From Lineus longissimus (taxonomy: Eukaryota > Nemertea > Pilidiophora > Heteronemertea > Lineidae): a DNA stretch of 64,000 nt. Location: positions 3,470,001 through 3,534,000 of the forward strand of contig NC_088323.1 in the NCBI RefSeq assembly GCF_910592395.1, given 5' to 3'. Below are positions 36,102 to 48,300 of the stretch, in pieces (position 1 is the first letter of the stretch; the number at the start of each line of letters is the position of its first letter). The notes below the pieces were generated by a model. The model saw only the letters and a program-made list of their open reading frames with translations, had not been told where the DNA came from and searched no databases. The translations under genes were made by a program, and so were the position numbers.

Positions 36102-37109
36102 CAGATACCAGATAATCATACCGCTGAGCTTGAGTGAACCAGTCGGCCTCATCAATAGTGATTTCATCTCATTGATTTATTCAATCAGGACTCTGGTTAC
36201 CTGTTGTCATACATACTGACAATGATAGATGGATGACGGAAATAAGCCGGAAATTCGTCCGATGAAGTCATCACCAGAAATTGTCATCCTCCCCGTGGAG
36301 GCCTCCGGCTTTCTAAAATACACTGCCAACCCGAACTATGCTCCGAAGACAGGGATACATGAAGGCATCACTCGAAAGAGCCACCATCTTGAACATCCAT
36401 GCACAGTTAAGGCCTACTGCTCCATGAAAGTGCTCCCGAGTGCATGCAGACTCATCTTTCGACCCTTTGGGCAGTGGCAATCTCATTTTTACACACAGTT
36501 TAAGATTACTGGCGAAAATGATGAAGCCAATTAAAGGCTGGGGCCTTATGTCTGTGTTGTCCCAACTAGCACAGCCTCGGACAACCACAACGACAAAAGT
36601 ATAACCTTACATGTAAGTCCAGTGAAATAACGTAGTTAAAATATGAAAAAGTGCATCCGTGTTGCTGATGAAAAGCCTGGCTAAATCAGCAATCCATTTG
36701 AATGATGCTAGTAGTTGCACGGGAGAACACAGCGGCATTAAACCAATTGCGCTCATACTAACGACAACAGGCGAGTTCTCTCGGTCCTTGTCCTTGGAGA
36801 TTTATCATTTAGGGATGAATAATTAATTGATTAAACATTTGCACTTTGCCCTGTTAGCGTTAAAGAGGTATTTATTAATGGTGACTTGTCATGATGGCCA
36901 TGGCCATGTTGTAATTAATCATCTTATTCTGGACCTTGACCAGAACTTTGCAGTGGCCGCTCGGCTTTCTCATGTACCGGAATCTCCCATAAAAGTGTCA
37001 GATACAATTCATGCGTTGTCGTACTGTATAGTTTCGTTCTCACGGAATTTCTATCATACCATATATTAACCTCTACCCGTTAGTCATCTCCTTCATAGTT
37101 CTTTTTTAC

Positions 37110-37123
37110 GGGGGGGGGGGGGG
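37110..37123 (+). repeat. Poly-G tract, 14 bases
   Basis: A run of 14 G followed by TGGTGGT, intergenic. Confidence 0.85.
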
Positions 37124-40100
37124 TGGTGGTATCGTGGGCTCATCATCACCCTCACAGTCACATCTAACACTCTCGGATCTCCATGTTCTTGAACGAGACC
37201 AATAAACATTCTCTGCTTACATCTGTTGCGGTAAGTGAAAAAGTAGGACGGGGCAAAATTGTGAACTCGGGGACATTTTTGTTCTAGTGTGAGGAATTTT
37301 CGTATCCACATAGAACTCTATAGCTGACAGTGGTGCTGCGACGGACCTTACCTGATTGAATATGTATTTCCATACATTCTGTTTCGACGAATTTGCTTCA
37401 TTTTAGGTGGTGCATTGCGCGGGTTATATTTTGAATCAACGATTTATTTTTGTTTTGACAATTCTTTTCCGGTTATCATCAGTTAGCAAGAAAACTGACC
37501 TTGACAACTTGTCGTTGATTCGTTGAAGTTACCAGGGCCACGATGACAACAATATCTAAATCAACCTAACCAAGTCTGTTTCCGACCAATTACAGGTAGT
37601 CTTACTGATAATATCAATTTGATAGATGTCGCGTTATTTCCAGGATAAGTGAGCAATCCATTCCTATTACTTTGGCATGATATCAGTAGCAAACACTTTA
37701 TATAAGTCGGGCTGCATTGTTGGAAAATACAAAAAGATCGGTGGCGGAAGACACCGGGGCGAAATTGTCCAATCTGGCGTATGGATTTCCCATCCATCAT
37801 CCTGCGGGTTGAGGAAATCGCCGACGTGATCTCGGGCCTTGTCACAACCTGATGGCTTTGTTCTCTGGTGAGTTGCATTTGATAGAGGAGAGATAGGACA
37901 GATGACTTCCCAGGTTCTGGTGAAAACAACCGCTCCCGACCACAGCATATCGAGACTGGTCTCTTCCACAGTACTGGAAGACGCCTGACATTGAAGTCAC
38001 AGATGCTACTCATATATGTCGATGCACTTTAGCGTACATTTATACCAATTTCACTTAGCCACGCGAAAATTTGGAGATCGTTTTGCTATTGAAGGAAGTG
38101 GGTGCAGATTTTATCGCTTAAGTTCCTGTCGGAAAGTACATGTTCCAGATTTAAATGTCTCGTTTATTCTCCAATGCTCTCATCTTACTACATCTTAACA
38201 CAGTGACATGTCTTAGCAAGCATCCAATCCATCACTGCCACCAAGCTGTTAAGATATCGTTGGAAATGACATGTGCTGCAGTCACGGCCAATGTCTCCCC
38301 CATATCAGATTCCTCGAGTCGGCATTGGCGGATCCCGGCACTTCGATTTTAATCTCCACTTTAGCGACTGGATTCATTCACGAACATGATAAGCGATTCT
38401 GATCTAGTTTTGGTATTCTAACACATTGCCATAGGCACGAATACAAGCTTGAAAGAAACACTTTCGGACGGGAAGAAAACTAGTCATCACAGGTTCATCA
38501 CCGACTAGAATAACACGTTTTGTTGACATTTTTTATTCTGCAACAACGAATACTGATCGCGTGTGTCTCTTGCCCTTTCCTGTTTTTTGAAAACATGTTT
38601 TTGTCCCTTTGCTACTAAGAAGCAAAAATCAATTCGAGGACAAGTAGGGAAGATATCTAATTGGTAAAGACAGCGAAGAAAAAAAACTGGAAGAAACAGT
38701 GCCTTATGCAATAATCTGGAAATACTCTTTGGCCTAACCGCCCTCGCATGTATCATGTTGATGGACATCCCCATGGCCTTGTTGCAGACGAAGAAATTAA
38801 CCCGCAGACAAAGAAACCCAATATTTCCCGACATGAGACATTGTACCAGAGGGCACATAGATTCGTAGATGCACAGCCTGATGGGTAGTTACCTGGGAGA
38901 AATTGGAGCATTTTTTTACCTTCTTTAAGAAAACACGCACCTGATTGCATCGGTCAATAAAGAAGAAATCTCATTAGCAACCTTGATCCGCGCCGTGATT
39001 AGTGTAGAGGAGGTACAACCAATTCTTTTTTTACGAAGCATGGTTGGTCAGATGATGATGCATTGACTAGAAAGCTGACGCCCCAGGCGGACCAGGCACT
39101 ATTTATCAAGTATACATAGTCCTTTATTTGGATACATCCCGAGACGTAGAGCTATGATATTTGCTTTTATTATACGATCGCATCGTGTAGTCAGTCATTT
39201 GGTAAAACCAAGTCAGGTTGCTTTTTGAAGTGGAAAAACATCTCGAGAAAACACAACTTTCCCCGCACACATTTGACCCCCATGTGTTGATACTGATGCA
39301 AAATGACCGCATATACGATTTTCAGCAGCTCCGATTAGGGATCCAAGCAATTTATATCACAACCCAAAGCGCCAGATCCATCTACTAAAAATGGGGACAT
39401 TCACCATTGGGGTGTCATTCTTCACACAAACAGATTATTGAAGTCGAGGTTTGACAGCAAGGGGGTCGTTTAATCGTACAAATTGTAACTTGCCTTATTT
39501 CACACGTTTGCTAGTCCGCCATACCACTCCCAGTAGGAGAGATCGTACTGAAAGCCATTGCACAACAGAAATAAAAACATGAACATTGTGAAGTAGCGCT
39601 GTCAACTCGAGGTTAAGAAAAATCTCGACATCACGGTGACTTGCTTACTTTTTCTTTCGAGCAGATGGTGCAATGGACAATTTCATATGTTCGGCAGCAT
39701 TAACAACGTCGGGTCGTTCAACGCAATAGAACTGATTAGTGCTGTGTCATGCCTCGTGTTAGTGTGAACGCTGTGCGTAATATTTCACCAAGCATATGGT
39801 ACTCTAGAGTAGCTAAAAAGGCCTTTCAAAACATTAACTTGTCACGCCTAACCATCATGCACAGGTCTTGTGTTGGAAGCAAGAAATTGTATGTGGATGG
39901 TTGTATGCCAGTGGAGATAGATGCTTACAATATGATATGGTATCATGACGTACTGTTAAAAGCATTAAACAAAGAAACCTCTGTCTTGGAACACTTTTTT
40001 TTGATCGTCGGTAAAGTTGGACCTGTTTACAAGAAATGAGGTAGACTCGGTCTTTAAAGCGTATGGGAAAACACGAATCTCGGAAAATCCCGCAATCAGT

Positions 40101-42541
40101 AGTGTCTTGACTGAGAGACACGTACCAGGAAAGTTAATTAGCTTCTTGCATGTTCCCTGTCAATTCTCTGATGAGGTACTTCAGCTGGAATGGTAAGCTT
40201 TGGTTAAGGGATATCAGAAGGGGTTAGGCTCAAGGGCGGCCAACATATAGTAGATTTTGTGTTTGAAAATGCTTTGTATTATCAGTATCACACTTTCGTA
40301 AAAGGCAAATGGAATTAATTGGTGTGTTCCGCCTGCATTTGATAGTATTGCAATAGCAATAAGATAAAATATTGCTAATTGAAAAGTTTAGTCTGCTGTC
40401 GTCTTGATTTTAGACTACAAATCCCTTCTATGACGGATATATCCCCTTCCACCCATGGTCTGTCTGATTCTATTTCCCTGGGGGGCGGAAGGCAGGGAGT
40501 AAATTACCAACGGTATCAGTGAACATACTTCGGCGATTAGATGGGTAAATAAATTTGATTGTCGTGCGTTTACATCCACTCAATTAAAACATATTCCAAT
40601 AAGCCGATTGTAAACTTAATTTGTGGATTTGTACGTCTGAAGGCAGACAAACAATACTCTCGAATGTCAGAGATCGAAATCGTCAGTAACTTAGTGTACT
40701 CAAAGATTGGAGAATGCAGAGAATTAAAAAATGATTAATTTACGCGAGGCTTCAATACCAACCCGAAATCATTCTTATGTTATAGTACCATCAATATCAA
40801 GACAGATGATTTGAAGCATTTCTCATTAATGATAATTAATTGTCAATTATTCAATCATTTGGTCAGTGATGTGACGAGTGGTTTCAGAGTCATACACACC
40901 GTAATCTTAGTAAATGGACCTGTTGGCTCTGGAGGATCTGAGAATATACCACGATATGTGTCCTTCATGGTAGCGATGATTTGTTCCCCTGCATCAAAAC
41001 AACCAGATTCAAAGATGTACCTACAATCGTGCTTACAATATTGTTGAAAGTGTCGTTCCCTCGATCGTTGCCATGTCTCACCGTACATAACATATACAGG
41101 CATGGTTTCAGTAATCGAAGACAAATACACTTCCCTGTCGCCATTAACCCTTCTCTCCATAAATCTTGTATACACGAACTCTGTTTCGACGACGATAAAA
41201 ATTGGTTCAGTCCCTGAAGGCTCAATCTATTGATGCGAAGAGTCCATTACGTTTCTTTATGGGTTACTCCTTGATTCTGTGTCATGCACCTTAATCCTAC
41301 CATCGCAGTAAATCTTAACAAATCTATAATTCTGACTTGGAGAGTTCCGGTGATGGAAAGGCGGAACAGCTATGCTTTATAGTCATCGTCATTGTTATTG
41401 TGCTTGGAAACTTCCGATGATCAATATATGACTTCTATTCATAGGGGTTCACCACCACGGCAATCATGGCGCAAGGGCAGGCCATAGTTTGTCATCGAAT
41501 ATGTTATTATTTTTATTCTTGTCTGCAATTAACTCAATACAAGTGGATTTCCTACGGCGCTGGTTTAGATATATATCGATATCTGATAGGGGTCAGTGAC
41601 TAATGGCTGTTGTTACAGTATTCCTCAAAATCACAGTTTTTTAGCGTCGCACGTCAAGCACAATACGTGAGTTACAATGAAACAGTATGAAAGTTAAAAG
41701 TTATTGTTTTGGTTTCTTGTCTGAGTCAGCTGTGGTAAAGGTGTCATCCGACTTCACTTTTTAACCCCACTATCTTGAAACCATTCAGTAGAGCTTAGAT
41801 GAGCAGTACGTGTGCAGAATTGGATCAACATGCGGAGACACACCTACGTTGTCCCCTCTCACCGGAAACAATCTGGAGGGTTCCGATCAACAGCAAAATA
41901 AAGTTATACTGTAAGAGAAACCATCATTGATAATTCTATGAATAGTGATTTGAAATTTGCCGCCTAGAGACGCCGCCAAAGGATGATATCCCTACACCCG
42001 CAACATGAGACATTACCATGAGAGTCGAGTTAGCCGCGATGACTGTGGTGGCTTTCAATTTCAGCCGATGGTTATTCCGAAGCCGCTCAAATTTGCCACC
42101 TGAGGGGACAAACGAGTGAGACAACAGAAATACACATTGTGTGAGTTTCTTTTGCAATGACTGATTTATTAGTGATTTCCAAGTTTATGACTTGGGGCAT
42201 ATTCAGGAAGTATGTATGGATGTGGTTGGCTGTCTGCGCCTGGTAATGTAATGCTTAAGTCACCGCTGCAGTACCAAAGGTAAGACTTTATGTTTCTCTT
42301 GGATATTTAAAGAATTCCTATGATTTTCGTGTCTATTTTAGGATCAACACTGTGGAAGTGTTTCATTGTTTGTCGTTGCCATGCTCAGCAGGAACCGGGA
42401 TTCAGTTACTCCAGTCTTGATGTACGCTCTTAAAGATAAGGTTTTTGAATTTGAGAAAAAAAGTTAAGCAAATCTTGCCATCGCTACGAAATTATTTGCC
42501 TGTTAAGTGGCTCTTATTTTGTTTTCATATCGTCAATAATT

Positions 42542-42560
42542 GAGGACAATTATTGTCCTC
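42542..42560. promoter_or_regulatory. Inverted ACAAT/ATTGT pair (SOX-dimer-like palindrome)
   Basis: GAGGACAAT-T-ATTGTCCTC: nine-base arms around one base. The ACAAT.ATTGT centre is an inverted pair of SOX-type cores. It could equally be a chance hairpin. It lies in the intergenic region 5' of the mucin gene. Confidence 0.3.
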
Positions 42561-42837
42561 TCAACGTGAATTAGTGGAAAAGAAGTTTTGCCATGTTATT
42601 CGATATTTGAATATCTCTTTTGAATCGATTTCTGTCGCTGGGGCTGATAAGATTGAAGAGAATCGCTGATAATTGCAACAGCGCCGATGTGACGTTTCGG
42701 CGAGTTTCCGTTTTTTGCGTTTCTGGCGTATCGCTTTTTGTTTCAGAACGCTCTACAACAAAAATAATATTGTTTTCTATCTCATTTCATTGAAACTTTA
42801 TGACTCTAGCTGTCGATGGAAGCAGAGCGAGATATGT

Positions 42838-42854
42838 GGGGGGGGGGGGGGGGG
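42838..42854 (+). repeat. Poly-G tract, 17 bases
   Basis: A run of 17 G, intergenic. All five runs of 14 or more are G on the plus strand. Confidence 0.85.
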
Positions 42855-45234
42855 CATTCAACAACTTTACATCAGCATTAGCACTGGGGGACCAGGACTT
42901 ATTTGAAGTTGCTTTTACTGTATGTCCTTGAATATACCACACCTAGTAGAAAAACATATCAAAGGTTCCACTTACAACTATTACCAAGTATAGATGAGAT
43001 CCATACTTGCTATTACCTACAGTAAGAGAATTGCAATGTGGGTCTAATGTATTAAAAAGCAAATGATGGTGTCGCATCTTATTAGTATGAAAAGAATGGT
43101 AAGGCATAAGTAGGCTGACTTCCATGCTACTGGGGGTTTTTTTTCACAATGCCCGCTTTATGTGCAGATACCTCCCGTTGCGTCGATCACTAATCCAACT
43201 GCTTGTCAAAGAAATCGCGATTAGATCGAGGAGTGCTGGCATTGGTTCATGGGTTTATTGCCTCTCTATTTAAAGTGAGCGATTTCATCCACTTGTGTCG
43301 AATCAAGCTGAAAACAATGTTAACGCCTTGACAATTGATCCATACTGCCAAGAGGATGTTGCTTAAAAGTAATCTATTCGGGGCTAACATTTCGACGAGT
43401 CGTTCAATATGTTGTTGCCAATCGTACCGGCTCTGCAGTAGTTCACGGGAGCTGATTGCAATTTCTATCATGCGCTATGAATTTTCTCTATTTTGTCTCA
43501 ATAATATCTTTCCTATAGTCATCATAGTTATTCAATTCTTGTCCCAATCATTACTTTTCTTCATGAATAAGTTTGTCCAATGAGTACCATTCCTACATCT
43601 GATGAAGAATGGGCCATTCTGGCAGCAGGGGAAATGGCAAATGTAACCAACACAAGGTTAACCAGTACCTGTGTTCTTATTTCCATAAGCGAGCTGTTAT
43701 GAAGAGTAAATCAGTGAAATTATTATAAAGATTGTCAAATAATGACAGGATGGCAAAACTACTACTCTCTTTTAATACTAGTTATACAATGATAGCTGTT
43801 TCTGTTCACGTTTATGGCTTGCTTGTTCGCCATGTAGCAAGTGTTTCTTCTTTTGACTTGTCTGAAGAGATCGACTGCCTTAAATAAGCCAACAATGAAT
43901 ACCTTCTCCTACTTGCACCAACTCATTTTAGTAAATGGATTTTAGGTTGAAGATAACATTTCATGCAGCTCGCTTGAGTGGAGTCCAAAATTCTGTTCAA
44001 TGTATAACCCCGAATGCCGGCTCAAATGATAGCATTTGAGGGATACTCGAAACAATTTCTCAAACGATTTATCAATGTCAGCGACTTCCAGCTTTTATAA
44101 GTGCTCCGCGGTTGATTTCTTTAATCCTCTCTTACCCTCTTCACATAATTCTATAATCCACAATTTTTGAAAATTTTGACAGTATTTACTTTCTTGATAA
44201 TATGGCTAAAGCGTTGGAAAGTATCGATTAATGTGGCTAGGCTGACAACCGGGTACGTATGTTATCTCGGCTGTCATCAACGGCGGTTAGATCGATGTTA
44301 GAAAATGTCAATGAATCCCAAATTGACAGGTGAAAAGATTGGGATATTTGATGGTCTGAGCTGTTCCCGATCGATTTTGACCCCGGACAAAATGTAGAGT
44401 GCGGTGTATTTCAGTAAAGTTCCTCTGGATTTTTTCATGGCTATCGTGCAATATGTCGCGAAATCGCATATGAGGTTTGCAAATAAAACCTGTCCAACAC
44501 GACAAAATATTTCCATCTGAGTGGAGGTGAAACTGCTCATGCTAAAAAACACAGGTGAGCGCAATGATGGTCCCAGGTCATTTCATTGAAACCTCCATTT
44601 GGTTTGAAAAATCTGATTGTCGGGAATTTAGTTAACAATTATCCTCCACTCAGTTTAATCACCGCAACCGTGAATCTATTTAAAGACTTCTAATTGAATC
44701 TAAATTGTTTCCGAGCACTTAAGCGGACCAAACTCAAGAGCAAAATTGTTCGAATAATTGCCTCAATAGCTCTGAGCAGCTTTCGCGATAAAAGCAAAAT
44801 CCGAGATTCCGCTAGAGAAACTGATTTTGATAAGACGAAGTAGCTTTATAATTCCGTCCATCATCATGATCTGAGAGTGCGCCTTTCGGCTTTTCTCAAT
44901 TACGAGAGGTCTTTGACATTACGCTTCTTACCGTACATATCAACAACTTCTGCTTGATGAAAACGCTGATAGATTCTCGCACAGCTCTTCGGAATTTCAA
45001 GCAGATGGATCTATACCTCTGACCCCATTAAGGAGGAGAGCGGAGGTGCCGCGTCACTTGTCAATGGGCGTTCAATAGGGCGCATTAATTCCCAGTCGAA
45101 TACGTGATCTTTTCGATTACAACAGCACCAACGAGGATGAGCATATCATGTGTTAGCCCGAGAGTGAAAGAACCACATTTTGTCGCGTAGACCATGCCGA
45201 CGGTTAAAGTTCGATCTTCCTCAAGGTGCTTCAT

Positions 45235-45248
45235 CATCGCCGGCGATG
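45235..45248. repeat. 14-bp perfect palindrome next to the SINE-like element
   Basis: CATCGCCGGCGATG, perfectly self-complementary and GC-rich in an AT-rich region. It lies about 50 bases downstream of the tRNA-like head on the minus strand and may be part of its RNA body (a hairpin). Function is unknown. Confidence 0.6.
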
Positions 45249-45294
45249 CACTACTGAGCGCTTACTTAACCTACGAACTTCAACGGGAAAGAAT

Positions 45295-45368
45295 TGTGCC
45301 ATCGAAGGGATTCGAACCCATGACCTTGTGAAGTATAACGCCACTGCGCTTGACAAGAAGGCTGCCTC
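45295..45368 (-). mobile_element. tRNA-like element (SINE head or tRNA pseudogene)
   Basis: The minus strand has AAGCGCAGTGGCGTTATACTT (A-box-like) and GGGTTCGAATCCC, an exact match to the pol III B box GGTTCGANTCC, about 35 bases later. The acceptor arms do not pair, so it is not a working tRNA. Sequence downstream on the same strand (about 45175-45294) contains a 14-base palindrome and could be the SINE body. Confidence 0.55.
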
Positions 45369-45369
45369 A

Positions 45370-48300
45370 AAAACCAATTGTAATGGGTTACCTATTTTTA
45401 ATTAGCTGTGATCTTTGAATAATTTCATATTTATAAGAAAGGAAATGAAATCGCCCAAACGTAATAGACGAGATGTGGCATGATTTTGATTACTCGGTCC
45501 AACGCGAAGTCCTTCTGCTATCCTCTAATGCGATCCCGACAAAGGAGGTATTACGGCCACCAGATCCGTGTTGTATCGGGTGGAAACTGATTCAGTCCTT
45601 TGGGCACCAGGGTCACGTCGCACAGCATTTCATTAGACATATGCACCCGGACAGAACCCTGATATCAATTTGATGAACCATCCGTGACATTGCTGAAAAT
45701 ATGCAATTAGGAATAATGAGCATAGGGAGGGTTTGAACACTTATAGTGTCATCAGGAGGGGCATCTTGGGAACGTTGTTATTGGGTGGCAAAAGTCGTCA
45801 CGTAGCCCTGTTTGTCCTATCGTGTATACATTATAACAAAGTAGAGTTGACAACGGAACGACTACTAGGATATCAGCTCAACCTTATATACCATAAAAAG
45901 CGACCTGTAGTGTAGGAGTCATTGAGGACTTTGATCAGCGCCACGATCGGAAGAAGTTGGAACAAAATTTCTAGCTCCTGTATTCTTGGTTACGCATGGG
46001 CATGAATGACTATTAGGAACAGGAAACTTGGGAGGCCTATGATGTCAGAGAGAGTCGACCTCCGTATCACACCAGGGCGTCATCCAACGAGGAATCAAAC
46101 CCCTTGACATCGGTCGGCAGGAACTGAAGTAAATATCGAACATCAATACGTTTCTTTGCCCTTGCCGGTTAAAGCCTAAGACCACCCTGAAAGATGTTTC
46201 GGAGTGGTCGATGTTATCAAAATTCGCCTTGAATTCGATTAACTGCGAGGTAACAGCAAAATAACCTAATGATTTGTCAACGCACATGTCTGACAATGAT
46301 GATGTCTCCGTTTTTACTCATTGGAACAGCGTCATCAATCTTTCTCCATGAGCCTCGTGCACCTCTCGTACTCGTATGAGATCGATCAAAACATTGATAC
46401 AATATTGATAGAGGGAAATGTTTTTTGAAATCTAAAATGATCCCTTCAAGATAGCAGGTGCTGTCGTGGAATAAGGAACACATTTTGTCCATTATCTGGA
46501 TAGATCGCCAACCAGCAAATGATTCTTTTGCAGAAAAGGATACATCTCCATAGGCTAAAGTTAATGGAAGGCCATTTGAAATACAAGCCTCTCCGCCCAG
46601 TTCATCTGTTGACATTTGGTCATCCCCGTTAAGGCATGTTGTTTCATTCGCCCGAGGTAAAGTATATCAAGGGTGGGGCTATTGCGAGGCGAAAATAGTG
46701 ACATGAGAATTGGCGGCAATTAGCCCTAATGAAATGTTCATTGGTATGCCCGAGAGATCATTTGATGGCCCTCTGATAATCGGCCATATTGACATTAGAT
46801 GTTCATAGCCAATAGTCTGGGTTCCTGGCCTGGTTCCATATCATACCAGGATTTGTACTGGAATAGCTCCTTCAACTCGACATTTACAGTTTCGCGATTA
46901 TCACCTGGATCTAGAGTTAAAATGCTGGCAGAAACTCTTTCTAAGACCCTTATAACATATCAAGAGCTTCGGTTACACCATGTAAAATGCTGCCGCTTTA
47001 CTCACGTTATTGCAAAGATTCGGCCAACGAATACAGATGACTCTCCTTTGTAGTTTGAGTAAATGATAACCACCCTTTTCGAGGCTGGCTTGCATTCAAG
47101 GTATTCTATATTCCATATTCAATCAAACTCGCAGACTATTATTTTGGTGTAATGCAGTCATTTGGTCCTTCAGAATGTCTGGCCATGCTGGCGAGGTGAT
47201 AATTTAATTAGACGAAATGTCATATAGCTCAAATAGGGTTGAGTGCAATTTCACTCCTCAAGAGTGGTGTCTCAGGAGGCGGGTTTAACATCACTTCGAT
47301 CACGAAGTAAAGCTTTTAAAAGATGAGAAATAAGAAATATAAGACGAGAAAGCTAACAAGACTATACAAGAAAGTAAATAGCCATGTCCCTAGGCTGCTT
47401 GCAGGGATAGGGTTTCTTAGTGATATGTTGTCTTTTAGAGATCAGTGTACTATTGAGTGTGATCCAGACACTTAACCCTTACGCGTTTGATAGAATGCGT
47501 GAAAAACATCGGAAATTTGGTACCCATGCAGCTTCTTCGAAGTAAAAACAGGCCCGTGTAATTAGCACCGACGAAATTTCAAGATAAGATAAGAAGATAA
47601 GCTGCTTTTCCTTGTACTTTCATTCTATTAGTCAGGAAGCTGAAGCATTCAAATTTTGGTCCGCCAAACATGTTTGTTAATGCAAAACTGCTACTTAAAA
47701 AATAGTCGACAAGAGTACACGCATATGAATCTGAAAATGACAATGGCTGAAAAAACGAGATCCTAAGGAGTCGTTGTTGTTGTGAGGTATTAGCACTGAT
47801 ATGTCATTCGAGTCGCTTCAATAAATGTACGGGACAGCACAACAGAAGAAGAGACCGAATGGATTGTCGAGGAGGGCTGTATAATTTTATTGGCTTGACA
47901 GACGCCTGCGAGACTTGTAGAATAATGGACTTGATTGTTGGTTGGCTAAACTGGTAACTGATCGGATTATAGAAAAGTTTTTAATTTTGGTAATACCTTG
48001 ACAAGTGGCTTCTTGGATTGCATCGACACTTCAGCAATTTCTTGGTGGAAATTTGAGCTCTGTTGCACAATGCAATTTGATGCTTAATACTCGTTTGCCG
48101 ATGCAAACTCGCTAAGAAGCTAAATTGTAATCTGCATATGATCAAATCAAAGTTGATGAAACATCGAAAAGGACGCTTCTGTTTCATTGGGAGGATGGGT
48201 CAAGTCACTGCCTACGGTAACGAATGATAACAAATCTGAATCCAACGCAAATAGAACAAGCTTGTTTACACTGGACGTGACTTAATCAAAATGAACATGA

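Larger units (their letters stand above)
33900..45170. other. Intergenic region 5' of the mucin gene, part 1
   Basis: No gene supported. Open frames are short (under 155 codons), start at arbitrary ATGs, lack recognisable domains and are not joined by convincing splice sites; the longest is a minus-strand 150-codon frame at 37561-38013. The region holds three poly-G tracts, the SOX-like palindrome at 42542 and many AT-rich TAATTA-type clusters (for example near 36820-36920 and 40830-40860). Confidence 0.6.

Noticed and set aside
36229-36534. 101-codon plus-strand frame
   Set aside because: No domain, no upstream promoter signal and no splice partners; consistent with chance.
45295-45368. Functional tRNA gene
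   Set aside because: The B box is perfect but the acceptor stem does not pair and the anticodon arm is poor, so it was called SINE-like or pseudogene.
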